Positions 10,686 through 21,892 of a DNA stretch of 34,555 bases are shown piece after piece (position 1 is the first letter of the stretch; each line of letters opens with the position of its first letter). The position numbers and the translations under genes were made by a program. Source of the DNA: Porogramme epimiltina (taxonomy: Eukaryota > Basidiomycota > Agaricomycetes > Polyporales > Polyporaceae); the NCBI GenBank assembly GCA_900155495.1, contig FTLJ01001105.1, forward strand, positions 1 through 34,555, written 5' to 3'. Under the pieces are notes generated by a model, which saw only the letters and a program-made list of their open reading frames with translations, made no database searches and was not told the DNA's origin.

Positions 10686-11727
10686 TGGGCCATTCAGCGG
10701 CGGGGGCGGCGGAATAGCCAGCGTGGGCAGGGCTCAGGGGGAACGAAAAGGAAGCCGAGGGCGACGTCCAGGTCGGCGAGCGGCGAGCAGCGAAGGACAA
10801 GCTTGCGACTCTGCGAGTGGGAGAGGCTCGCGGGTGCGCGCCACGCTCGGGCTTCAAGTACAATCTGGCGTCGCTGTGGCCTGGGGGCGGGGTCCGCCCG
10901 TTCTGCCTGAATTATCAGTGCATCACCGCAGGCTGATGGGCAGAAGGGCCCGGGCGAGTGGGTCGGCTCGGGAGCTTCGTTGGGGACCGCCGTCGTGTTG
11001 CGGAACATCAACGCATCCCGCGGGGGCGGCGTCCTGCGAAGGTTATCGGTAAGATCAGCTAACGACGGAGCAGAGGTTCTGCCGCGCTGCCGTACAAGGG
11101 ATGGACTCGCCTGAATGGGAACTTGCTTTAGAGGCCGTAAAGCCCGCCACATGTAGCCGGCGCTGGTTAAGGCATTCTAGATTCCAGACATTCTCATGGC
11201 CGTCTGCTGGGCTGTTCTCGCTCTGTTGATGGCCTTGCTTCATGAGAGCGAGAGGATAGACTGAATGACCTCCGGAGACGCATTCCATACGGTCGGCTGG
11301 GAAAAGGTGAAGGACTAAGACACCCGATGACGCGAAGCTGCAAAACCTTTCGCAGGGAAGCCGCCCCGACCGCTTCCACACGGAGTGCAAGGCGACAGAA
11401 GCCCCGTCGACACCAAGCAGACGGCCGCTGGCAGCAAGCTGGCACTCCAGGGCCGCCCAGGGCACTCTGCGCCGCCCGCGGACGAATCATCGCGACGGGA
11501 ACACGGGCGCTCATCAGACCAGGCCCAGCCACAACGCCGGCGCTTGGCACATCCTCGACATCAGACCGCGCGGGCGAAGCTCAGAACCTCCACCATCCCC
11601 GCACGTGCTGGTCTTGGATGGAGAATTTTAGGTTGGATGGCTTGCATTCTGATAACCAAAGCGCATCATCTCCCCCTGACCTCATGCATGAGGCTCCTTC
11701 GGCCGCCGCCATTCCTCGAGTGCGGTC
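10686..11727. other. Intergenic, between DUF6533-type gene start and deacetylase stop
   Basis: About 1 kb. Several GC-rich reading frames of 100-150 codons overlap on both strands, but none has recognisable motifs or a consistent splice pattern. It should contain the promoter of the DUF6533-type gene and the 3' UTR of the deacetylase-family gene. Confidence 0.45.
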
Positions 11728-13811
11728 TTAGAATCGTTCATCTAAGGACGAGAAGCCGAGCAGGACACCCCGCACATTCTCCCCAAGTGTCTCCAGATGG
11801 TAGCCCCTAGGGTGGCGAAAGCGATCGAGATGAGCCCTCCACAAAGATCCACCACAGAGGACAACGCGCTCACCCTTCCATGACGAACAGCGTCGGTTTG
11901 TCCAACGACGCAACGATCTTGCCTATCCGGGGATAGCACGCCTGGGTCAGTGCAAACTCGCAGATCGGGTCCTCGGCATATGTGTCCACCCCGAGGCTAA
12001 AACGTAGCGTCAGCAACCATCGCACCGCCAGGAGGGCGCGCGAGTACGCGGGCCCCGCCCCCACAGCGGCGAGGTCGAGGCCGGCGCCGGGCTCCCCAAC
12101 TCCCCGAGCTCACGACGCGTCGACCGCGGCCCGGCACGCGACCCGCGATCCCACCCCGGCCCCGGACGCGCTAGCCGGCTCGACGACCGTCGACGGGGCA
12201 CCCGGCAGCGCACCCGACGCGCCCAGCTCGCACCGCACTGCACCACGCACGCACCTGACGATCACCGCGTCGATCGCGGCCGGGCACGCCCGGATCGCGT
12301 CCGCGGCGCGCGTCAGGGCAGCACAGTACGTGTCGTCGGCGGTCCCAGGCGGGAGGGGGATGTTGAGGGTGAAGCCGAGCCCGGCCCCCGCGCCGCGCTC
12401 CTCGGCGGACCCGGTGAAATCTGCAGAGTTCGGGCGTGCGGCGGGTGCCGGGGCCCGAGTGGTTAGCGGGGAGCCATGGCACCGGGAGGGGTTCAGGTGC
12501 GCGGTCGGGTCGCCTTACAGGGGTAGTCGCCTTCGGCGTGTAAGGAGACGTATAGGACTCGGGGATCGTCGTAGAAGATCTGCTGAGCTAGCAAGTGGTG
12601 GGCTGCGCATTAGTTGTCGTGGACTGGCACGAAAATTTGGAGGGGCGCTCACTTCCGTTACCGTGATGATAGTCTACGTCGAGGATTGCGATGGTGCGCG
12701 TCTCGGAGTGGCTGAGAAGGTACTTGGCTGCTATAGCAGCGTTGTTCAGGAAACAGTACCCCCCGCAAAGAGCATCCTGTGCATGGTGTCCTGGAGGTCG
12801 ACTTGGGATGATCAGTCCGTGCCGCGTGCTACCCCACCCCATGGAATGCTCAGATTCAGTAACATACCCGAGTGCGAAAACGCCCTCAGGGCGAGATGTA
12901 GGTTTGATTGATTGGGTCAAATAGCGTGTTGCGCTCAAAGTGACCTTGACAGACGCGATCGCTGCCTTGTATGTGTCTGGATTGTGGCGTTGAGACTGGT
13001 GTGGGAAGGACTGATGAGGCAGTTCAAAGGCTTACCGGACGTTATAGGGCAGCTCAGATCAAAGCAGTAAACACCTAGAAGTCCGTCAGTTACATCTGTA
13101 TGTCTCTTTGCAAGTTTCTTCTATCAGTAGTCGAATGAGCGGTGTATATGAGACGCGTATTCTATGGTTAGACACGGGGCTCAGTCGGGCGATGCATGCT
13201 CGAAAAGGATAAGCCTGTGCTATTCACGGTATAGCAATCTGCGCTGAGGCTGTATTTTCAACCCCTTCTACATGCATAGACTTGGGAAAAGCCACAGCCA
13301 TAAGATAACGTCGTCATCAAAAATGCATCGTGCTAGATGCGCAGCAGAGCGCGTGACATCCACAAGAAGTCATGTCGTACTTGCCTGGCTTCGCGAGAGG
13401 AGATATGTTCTCAACTGCAGGCCGCTTATCGAATGATTGCAGGCCCCGGTGATGGAACGTCTCCGGGAAGACTGCGCTCTGGGAAAACAGGTCACTCTAT
13501 GCTGCATTTAGGGACCACGGATGATGCATATACACACATACCCTATCTCCCCCTATCGCGACCCATTCGTCGTAGATCGTCCGAAGGTACTTGATGTATT
13601 CGCTCGAATGCACTGCGAGAATGTGTTGGTTAAGCTCTTCATCCGACCAGTCATCTTCTACGGAGATTATGTCAAAAATATCGCCCTGTTCGAGGGCTTG
13701 ACGGATCTTGTCCAGGCGGTCGGGACTCTCCAGGTACGGCACAAGCCTTCCGGAGAGTATTTCATGAGGCGGGTTGTGAAGGAGCGTGTCAGGGTGCCAG
13801 TAGACTCGCAT
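11728..13811 (-). CDS. Histone deacetylase / acetylpolyamine amidohydrolase family enzyme
   Basis: Zn-dependent amidohydrolase removing acetyl groups from lysines or polyamines. Exons: 13811-13542, 13478-13385, 13074-13036, 12976-12868, 12801-12653, 12587-12519, 12420-12255, 11996-11874 and 11806-11728, giving 365 residues, a single catalytic domain. The N-terminus has HNPPHEILSGRLVPYLESPDR, and later VFPETF and YCFDLSCPIT. The active site is complete: His176-His177 in RPPGHHA, Zn ligands Asp214 and His216 in DVDYHHGNGT, Asp303 in SLGVDTYAEDP, and Tyr342 in GGYH. The short NPPHEI-type N-terminus and lack of extra domains resemble acetylpolyamine-amidohydrolase-like and bacterial-type deacetylases more than Rpd3 or Hda1, so histones may not be the substrate. 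Intron 2 (13075-13384, 310 bp) uses a GC donor (CCAG/GCAAGT), and intron 7 is also long (258 bp). The gene is divergent from the RdRP. Confidence 0.9.
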
Positions 13812-15025
13812 GATGGCAGGAGCTCTGCGTGGGTGTATCCTCGGATGTCCATTTTGAGCGGTTGAGTTCAGATTCGTCCGTGGGTGTGTGAACGGAAGGA
13901 GTCCGGCGAAAGCCGCGTTTACGTGCATCAACTAAACACATACTCACTAACTATTCCCCTCGCAGGGAGCACATTTTTGCTCTGACTATGTCACCCCCGT
14001 AAACGTCCCTGTCATATGCCATTCCCCTCCAAGGACTCCTTTTGTGCGGAGTGCCACGTCGGTGTGCTGACCTGGTTTCGTAATTGCCGTACAGTTGTAG
14101 TTGAACTTCGCTGTCACTATAGAGTTTGCCCGCTGAGCACATATCGTCCCGGGGAGCAAGTAGTTCGCGCCTTCGGTTGGGAATATGGTGTACGCACCAC
14201 CCTAGGCATAGGGTATCGTTATGCTCTGAGGTCTTGAGGCGGTGAGTCGGGTTCCACGATGCGCAAACAGCCTAGGAGAGTTATGCTAACGCATTGACTG
14301 ATTGCAGGGGTTGACAGTTGGCAACATGGCATGGTGGGCTGAAACCGGCCGATCTGAGACGAGTATACGGCATGACATTTTGAAGTGGGACCACTCGCAT
14401 TTGCGGGACGGTTGGGGTGGTCTAGTTAGACGTTCGAAGTTGGCACAAAAGGTTTGCAATGAGTGCAGACGCTGCAGCAAAGACACGCTTCATAACAAGC
14501 TTCATAATAAACAAGGAGAGAGGACGGCAGACTGGAGGAATCCAGAGGGTATCTGAGCGACATGACGTTGATGTTGACATTGAACAGGTCCTTTTGGCAG
14601 CGTGCCACCCGGCGCTTCTCGCCGCGCGTAATAGATTACCACGCGGCCCGGTCCCACAGTCAACCTCGAGTGGTGCTGCAGCTCGAAGTCCTCAAGTCGT
14701 CCTTGTCCTGGATCCACCACCCACCCCCACTTGCGATACCCCCTAGCCTACCCCCCTGTATACGCACAGCGCAAATTCGTATACATAACGCGCAACAGAT
14801 ACTTCCACCATGGAATCGGTGAGCAGGACTTGAGTGGTTTCAATGTAGAGGTAGAATTCACTCTCAACGGCCGCGGGAACCGCCGCAGAGTGACCCAGAA
14901 TGCGAGTTCTGGGAAAGCGACGGACCCTCAGCATCCGCAGGGTATGACATCATGAGAATCGTGCGACCTCCTCAGACTCAAGGTGAGCTGTCGTTGCGAG
15001 CAACTAGTTTGCCCCCAGACGGCCA
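13812..15025. promoter_or_regulatory. Divergent promoter region, deacetylase-family gene / RdRP
   Basis: About 1.2 kb between the two start codons. It must contain both promoters and possibly extra 5' exons of the RdRP: an ATG in good context at 14810 (CCACCATGG) is followed by a GTGAGC donor at 14819. A stop-free piece near 14849-14940 could be a second exon, but I could not join it to 15026 without very short introns. No separate gene is supported. Confidence 0.45.
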
Positions 15026-18000
15026 ATGAAACGGCATTGTGCTGCGGTAGGTTCAGCGAGCCGTGCCGATGTTGGCTCTCCCCGTCGCATGTTTTTGAGG
15101 AGTACCTCTGAGAAGGCAGTGGGAACCAGACAAAGTATGTTGAATAGTTTATTGAAAACATAAGCGGGACTAATACCGTTTCTAGTTCCTCGACCGCCAG
15201 TGCCCGCTTCCGCCCGGCCGGTGCGGTTTGTCAATCCCACGCGAGCAGCAGGCTCTACCGCACCTTTCTCTTCGTCTGCATTGCTTGCCAGGGTTCGTAG
15301 TCTTCCATCATCAAGCGAGAACACTGAAGAGCTCGAAACGGACTCCGAGTATGATATTCTCGATGGTAAGTTCTCTGTTTGTTGTGTGTCTACTACTTCA
15401 TTACTTAACTAAGATTTTTAACCTGTTCAGTGGAAGCTTCTCGTATGTGGACAGGACTATGACTCTAGAGCTTGGGTTAACTTGTGCTCTTGCCTGTAGT
15501 CATCGACACCGAAAGCGAAGGATCGCCTCCGCCAACTAGGGGCGCGTCCTTCGCATTCTCTGACGTCCCGTCCCGAAACGCGTCTATGACGTCCTTAGGG
15601 TCTTCAGCGTCCATCGACTCTAGGACTGGTCGGAAGCGGACGTTGGACTACAACGATAACTGGACGCCACCGGTTCCGACAAGTGCTCGCAAGGTTGCGC
15701 GGACAACTCAAAGGGTAAGGAGCGACCACTTATATACTGTGAACTTAATACTCGATCTAATACCTTGGTACTGTTGCGACATAGGGACGGCCGAAGACGC
15801 CTCCCCCTCAGCCTACCGAACGCGCCCAAACAGCCCGGCCTCCAGACTCGGTTCATAATCTCATCGAGACCCCTACTATCAGCCGTGTGTGCAAGTCCTT
15901 CTCTGATTTTGTTGGCCTCGAAAGCAATGGCGAGGCGGAGCCTTCGACCTCCACGAGACAAGCACAGGTCCCCATGGCTGTCGACCTGTCAGGATTGTGT
16001 ATCATTGCGCATTCTGTCGATGCCCAGCGCAAGTTCGACCGCATTCCGCTCAGCTGGGGCGTGCAGTATGAGCTCGCGCGTGGCGTTGGGAATGGCTGGT
16101 GGACCTGGGACCAGGTCAACACCGCCGACCTGACGGCCCTCAAAGGCCCAAGCCATAATGCGGCATCAAAAGTTGCCCAAGTCGTCCTCGGATCCACAGG
16201 GCTCATGTTCATCACTGATCCCGCTGTATGGTGCGTAGCTTGTGTGTCGTGCACTTAACGAAAACCTCAGCCTCAATACAGGGCCGAGCTCGACTGCGAA
16301 GAACAGGCAATCATCGAGGGCCGTGGTCGCGGCCTCGGTCTTCAAGGCGACTTCATGGACAGGACGAACTGGTACGGGGGCAAGATACAGCAGATCGCGC
16401 GGCTCGAGGTGGCGGATGACGGCTCCTTCCGCCTTGCGCTCTGTAGGATGGAGTCGCGCAAGTCGCACCGCTTCGCTCGGTTTCTAGGCTCGCGTCGGAT
16501 GCTCCAAATTTCCATCCAAAGGTTACTGGTGAACAATCGCGGAGACGACCTGCGCGCATTCTTCAAACAGAAGTTTGTACTGTGCGGGCGCATCTTCGTC
16601 GCCTTTGGTGCGAAGGACAACAAAGTTTTCCTGATGGAGACTCCGGAGGACTACGAGCGCACAATGAGGGTCCCGGGTGACGAGTCCAGAATCAGCTTGG
16701 ATGATTTTGTGGCATGGCACAACCCATTGGAGCTGAACAGCCAACAGGTCAGATGTTTGTGTCGGCCAAAAATTCATCTCGCTAATTATCATTCCCCAGC
16801 CGACCTCGAAATGGGCCACCCGTTTCGACTTGGGATTCTCTATCTCTGTCCCTGTTTTGGAGTTCTCGGAGGAAAGGATGTTCAGAATGGCGGATTCTTG
16901 TATGTGCATCTGCGCCATTCATTATATCCTAACATTGATCGTTCTCTCTCTAGATGCCCCTCACGATCCCTCACAGGGAAAAGCCCCAACGGACAGTATT
17001 TACACCGACGGCTGCGGCTGGATGAATGGCGCCGCTCTCAGCGCCATTGCTCGCCACATGGGCTACGAAGACCGCCCAACTGCCGTTCAAGGCCGCATCG
17101 GTGGTTACAAAGGGCTTTGGGTGCTACATCCGCGTGATCAAGCACTCGAACCCAAGATTTGGCTCCGGGAGTCGCAGTGGAAGATCTGCCATCCCGCAAA
17201 TGGCACAGGTCACCGTATCTTTGACCTCCTCCAGCCACCGCGCGTGACGCTCCCGAGCCGCCTCTCGCGCCTCACGATCCTCAACCTGGCACACAATGGT
17301 GTATCCCACGACACGTTCACCGTTCTCATGGAGGAGACGCTCAAGGCAGAGGTACAACCGCTCATGCAGTGGGTCGGCCCGAAGGCGATGTTGCTGTTGT
17401 GGCGTGCAGTGGAGCGCGTCGGCGGCGTTGCGATGAAACGCGTCATGCAACACGCGCTGGGGACTTCGCGTGCCATGGGCCTGATGGGGAGAATTCTTGA
17501 GGACGGTGTCGACGGCGATAGCGAGGCGCTCGAAGACGCACTCAACGGGATGGTTGAGGGTGTCGAGAGGGGCAAGTTGCTGGCAGAGGACCTCGCGGTC
17601 ACGGCTCTACGCGACCCGGTGACGGGTGTGCCGTTGACGAAGCACGCAGCCGTACTGGACCTCATACAGGCGGGCTTCCAGCCGCATAAATGCCCATCTC
17701 TTTACGACAAGCTCAAGCTGATCGTCACCGAGGTGATTGAGAATATAATACAAGACTTCCACATTACTGTTCCGCTGTCCGCTGAGGCGTTCATTATTCC
17801 GGGTATGCACTTTTTAGAGGAGTGTTACATCGCAAAACTGATCTACCCCTGTTCTTAGATCCCTACGGCATTTTGGAGGAAGGGCAGATCCACTTCAGGT
17901 CTTCCAAGAGACTTAAAGAAGGTCACGATGATCCCAATCCTTATATCCTAGAAGGCGACGTTTTGGCACGTCATTACCTCTCCAGACTTGTATGCCCACG

Positions 18001-19480
18001 CTCACTATTGGGCTGTTTAGGTCTACCGAAACCCCAACCGCCTTCCATGGGATGTCCAGAAGGTCACTGCAGTGAAATGCGAGCTACTGGCACAATACAT
18101 AGACGTCATCGTTTTTCCTGTCAAGGGCCGTCGTTCGTTAGCAAGTGTCCTGGCCGGTGGTGGTGAGTGTTTCGTAGTATACACGGTCACTCGATGTGCT
18201 CACTCTGCACGCATAGACTATGATGGAGGTATGTAGAGCATACCATTCTACTCACCAGGTCACTTACCGCATCTCTAGACGTTTGCGTTTGTATCTATGA
18301 CCCACGCCTCGTCACTAGCTTCCAGAACTCGCCGTTCGAAGAACAGCCCAAGGACTTCCTGGAGGAGAATTTCGAGGACAAGGGCACCATCCAGCGGGTG
18401 TCAGATATGGCTGCCGAATTAGCTCAACACACCAATGATCATGAATTCGGCCGGCAGAAGCTTCAGGACTGCCTACTCACCGGTCTTACAATGGCCCCCA
18501 TCGGCCCGTATTCAATGTACCACGAAAATTCTGCTTACAGCAGCGGTTACGACGCGAAAAAGACCATTCGTCTTGCCCGCATGTAAGTAGCATAACTCTA
18601 CCAGGAAGAACTAATTCGAAGCAAGCGGACTTTCAGGTTCAACATCGTGCTTGATTCCCGGAAAACCGGTCACATCGTCAAGAAGAAAGTGTTCAGCCTC
18701 GATAAACGCACGCATGACCGGGTACGACCCGACTGCCTTCGCTCAACCAGAGAGGGGGAACAGCAGCAGCAAACGGGTCTTTTACCGCTCAAACCCAAAG
18801 AGGGTCAGGGCAGGTTCATTTTGGACACACTCTTCGCGAAGGGCATGATGATGCGAGATGAATACCTAAAGGCGTACGATGACCTGCCTGTGAAATGTCG
18901 CGCATCGTCGGGGAACTGGAGAAATGGTCCGGACGAGGAGCTCTTGCAGGTTGTCCGGGGCGCCGAACACCTCAAGTCCCACGACGCGTTCCGTGACGAC
19001 TGGAACCTCCTTGACAAACACATCCAGGACCATATCGAGGTCTGGCGAGCGGTGTGCCGCGAGGAGGCGAAGAACAAGGGTCGCAATACGCCCTCCCGTC
19101 GCGGACGCGGCCGCGGTGGTGCCCCGGGCGCAAACTCGTCAAAGGCGCGCCGCACGCAGTGGGACGACCTCGCGCGCTCCTTCGCCGCGGGCCCCGCGCT
19201 GCCGCCCGACTCGGCGCTCGGTGCGCTCCCCGGCCTCGAGCTTCTCAAGGCGTCGGCGGCGTACGCGGCGCATCAGCGCTTCGCGTGGTCCGTCGCCTTC
19301 GGCGCGCTGTGCCGGCTCAAGGCGGCCGCACGCGCGCCCGTCGCGTTTGCGGGCGAGTTCGCGGAGGTGATGGCGATACCGGCGAGCGCGGGGCGCGTGC
19401 TGGAGCAGAGCCGGCTTGCGCTGTACGCGGGGGCGGCAATGGCGGTGAGCGCAGCGGGGGCCGCGAGCGCTGCGCGATGA
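15026..19480 (+). CDS. Cellular RNA-dependent RNA polymerase (QDE-1/Rdp1 type)
   Basis: Copies aberrant RNA into dsRNA for Dicer in RNA silencing; this is the eukaryotic two-barrel RdRP, not a viral one. Exons: 15026-15134, 15186-15365, 15431-15442, 15500-15714, 15785-16230, 16282-16747, 16800-16899, 16954-17802, 17859-17965, 18021-18162, 18217-18228, 18279-18582 and 18637-19480 (1261 residues from this start). After a disordered Ser/Pro-rich N-terminus come SWGVQYELARGVGNGWWTW, YTDGCGWMNGAAL, QGRIGGYKGLWV, and EGDVLVYRNPNRLPWD. The catalytic loop GGDYDGDVCV has Asp876, Asp878 and Asp880, the invariant DxDGD. The C-terminus has an RGRGRGG patch and an Ala-rich tail. The 17966-18020 intron appears to use a GC donor (TTG/GCACGT); a GT at 17960 would instead drop two residues. 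18722-18769 could be a further in-frame intron. The start is uncertain and upstream exons are possible. Confidence 0.93.
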
Positions 19481-20061
19481 GCAAAATTTGCTGGACAAAC
19501 GGGGAAAGAATTTGGTTTTGGTGCGTTGTATGAATTCTGGATCTCATTGGAAAAGTACACGGAAGGATTTTGTAGCACTGTATTTGTAACGCCAGTCTGG
19601 ATACCATCTACATTGATATATCTCTAGTTAGGACGTGTGGCGTGCGTGACAAGGATCAAGACGAAGACGTCCGCGAATGTCAAAAGAAGACCGTGGTCTC
19701 AACACGACAGCAAACGCCGGAAGATCTCTACCGCGGATTTATCGCCCCTTGCCTACTCGCCTGCGAGCACAAGGTCGGGGCCAGCCGACGACTACAAATT
19801 CGCGGGTGCGATGCATCCCAGAAGGCAGGAACGGCGTGCCCAGGCGGTACTAGAAGATCTAACGCCAGGCTTCAAGCAACAGGCGGTCAGTCTTCTTTCA
19901 TATCGATCGCGTTTACACGTACAAACTGTCGTCTGTTCGTCCAGACGAAGATACGATAGTGCGATACGATGAATACTCATCAGCACGTACAGCGCAGGGC
20001 TAGCCTCGGTGCGCACTTCGTTGCGGGCCAATACTAACACGTGCGGCCGGGAGAATGCTGC

Positions 20062-20081
20062 GCGCGGGGAGAACCCCGCGC
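20062..20081. repeat. Perfect 8-bp inverted repeat with 4-nt loop
   Basis: GCGCGGGG and its complement CCCCGCGC flank the loop AGAA. It could form a very stable hairpin in RNA. There is no evidence of a terminator or ncRNA around it, and it may be a chance GC-rich palindrome. Confidence 0.6.
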
Positions 20082-21005
20082 TAGTGGGCGCACGCTCGCA
20101 CGGCACCCATACGTCGACGAAGCTACATTTGAGGGTGTGGCGTTAGGGTTGGAATCGAGCATGACAGGAATCTTCACCAAGGCTTTGAAAGGGACAGCTG
20201 TCTTCCGGATAACCTGGGAAATTACGCAACGACTTCCGCAGTGGCAGTGGGAGATGACGAAATATGTGTATGCCGGTACGTACTAATTTCCACAGAGACG
20301 GTAGAGCACTTTGGAGAAGCGTTGGCTTGCGGGTTACGCAGCTTGTTGGTGATTCGTGGAGAGATGGTGCTGACAAAAAGAGACATCTTCGCACATTCAA
20401 AGCCCGTCAGGTGAGTGCTATCGATAACGACATACGTGAAACCTAGGCGAAGGAAGATCAGGCGCTAAGGTCGCTTGTGCGCCTTCCTGGTCCGCTAGTC
20501 ACGAGAATACGAGAAGGTCGAAGATGTATAGGAGCTCTGCCTGGGTAGAAGTGCTCGCCATGAATCGTGCCACGGATGAAATGCATGATGTGACGCACAC
20601 CTGTAGTGAATCCTTGGTGCCTAAATGAAGAACCGGACCTGCAGTGCCTGCACTCTTTGCACTCGACAGCTGACCGTCCCAAACATGTTTGCCTGGCGGC
20701 CAAAAGCGCGCGGAGCTTTTATAAGGGAGAATATCGAACGTGGCCAAGCACCCACACGGCGCTGACAGCCGAGATAGAAGGGGAACCGGTATTCATCATG
20801 AGACTCAGTTTCATGTGAAAGCACGTAGTCGTGTCGGCGGAGACTAACTCTGCGAGCAGTGATTGGGTCAGACAGCGGGCCTTAGGTTTATATAGCTGGC
20901 GCGCACCTTCTCTGTGGGGATAGGGGGAATTTCAGACCATGAGAGGGGTATCCCTATCTTGCGCTGAGTCCTAGGTAAGTACTTCGACTGCTTGCGTCGA
21001 AAGCC

Positions 21006-21620
21006 GTGAGTAAAGATGCTGACACCGAGGGTGCTGTTGAGAGCACGACTTCCAAGGCACAGGAGGGGTGCCCGGTTGCATTGTGGTCGAGAACTATCGC
21101 CTATCCAGCCGGGCTCACAGACTCGGCGGAGAAGAGGCGGAGACATGGGCCAGTGAGAATTCGAGCGGGTGTTGCCAGCGGTGTGGGGCAGGGCCCGGCG
21201 GCTTTCGCCGGGGCGAACATGCCGAAAGAGTCGGGGCGCAGAAATGGTAATGCAGCGCCACTGCCACGCCTGACCGCCGAGTCGGTCTTTCATCCCGACG
21301 GTCTCTCTGTCACCAGACGTACTCATGCCCCTCAGAATCACACCCATCTCAAAAGCAAAGCATTTGCCAACACGTGGCACTTCCCTCGCTGCCAATCCAT
21401 GTTAACTCGTTCCGTCCGCTGTTCACAGGGGAATGACCCCGCGTTTGCGAACTTTTTCGACCCTGTTAGACGAGCGGTCATCAGACGAGGTGAGCCTATT
21501 GCAAGTTACAGGTCTCGAGGCGCTACCGAAACTTACGGAATGGATCTGTTACAGAATTATCTAGGTTGCTGCGACTTATGGCAGGTCTATGATGCCTCCT
21601 CACGGTCATTTCGCCGTTGA
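21006..21620 (+). CDS. Hypothetical 204-residue open frame, doubtful gene
   Basis: An uninterrupted ATG-to-stop frame of 204 codons lies in the gene-poor stretch. Its product is basic and rich in Arg, Ser and Ala, with no hydrophobic segment or motif that I recognise. The opposite strand carries a 175-codon open frame over much of the same DNA (20868-21395), so the openness may come from base composition. In this genome a real gene of this size would usually have introns, which argues against it. It could be a decayed gene, a small orphan protein or chance. Confidence 0.2.
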   Translation: MSKDADTEGAVESTTSKAQEGCPVALWSRTIAYPAGLTDSAEKRRRHGPVRIRAGVASGVGQGPAAFAGANMPKESGRRNGNAAPLPRLTAESVFHPDGLSVTRRTHAPQNHTHLKSKAFANTWHFPRCQSMLTRSVRCSQGNDPAFANFFDPVRRAVIRRGEPIASYRSRGATETYGMDLLQNYLGCCDLWQVYDASSRSFRR

Positions 21621-21886
21621 AGAAACAGTCCCTCGCCTCCAGTAGCCGAGGCGACCTTCTCCTTCGACTCTGATTCGAAGTTGGTTTGTTGTCTCATTTC
21701 GGGGACCATGTGTCCTGGAATATCTCTATCGATATCTTAAGCCTTCCGGCAACCTGAACTCTCGCGGGCCCGTCTTCCCGTTTTGGCGCGTTATGAGAAG
21801 ACGAAGGCCCAGCTAGTCACGTTTTGTCTTTTCAAGCAAGAACGCCGAGGGCCTGGACAGCCCTCCGCATGCGGGGCGCATACCCA

Positions 21887-21892
21887 TTTAAA
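21887..21892 (+). promoter_or_regulatory. TATA-like element of the P450 gene
   Basis: TTTAAA within CCCATTTAAAGGG lies 46 nt upstream of the P450 ATG at 21938 and is followed by a C/T-rich leader. It is a plausible core promoter, not proven. Confidence 0.4.

Noticed and set aside
10694..11152. A 152-codon minus-strand frame upstream of the DUF6533-type gene
   Set aside because: No recognisable motif, low-complexity Pro/Arg composition, and overlapping frames of similar length exist on the other strand.
11982..12911. A 309-codon forward reading frame opposite the deacetylase-family gene
   Set aside because: It is antisense to several exons whose protein motifs are unmistakable. Its product is Arg/Ala/Pro-rich low complexity, as expected from GC-rich shadow frames.
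14390..14470. tRNA-like string TGGTCTAGTTAGAC and GTTCGAA
   Set aside because: The box-like words are too close together and no acceptor stem or anticodon arm can be drawn.
15026..19480. Viral RdRP or endogenous viral element
   Set aside because: The protein has the cellular DYDGD motif and the two-barrel family pattern, with 12 spliceosomal introns. Viral RNA polymerases carry a GDD-type motif in an unrelated fold.
19637..19972. Possible small basic-protein exon just after the RdRP
   Set aside because: All three forward frames are open over most of this stretch, so openness does not indicate coding. No continuation with a consistent splice phase was found.
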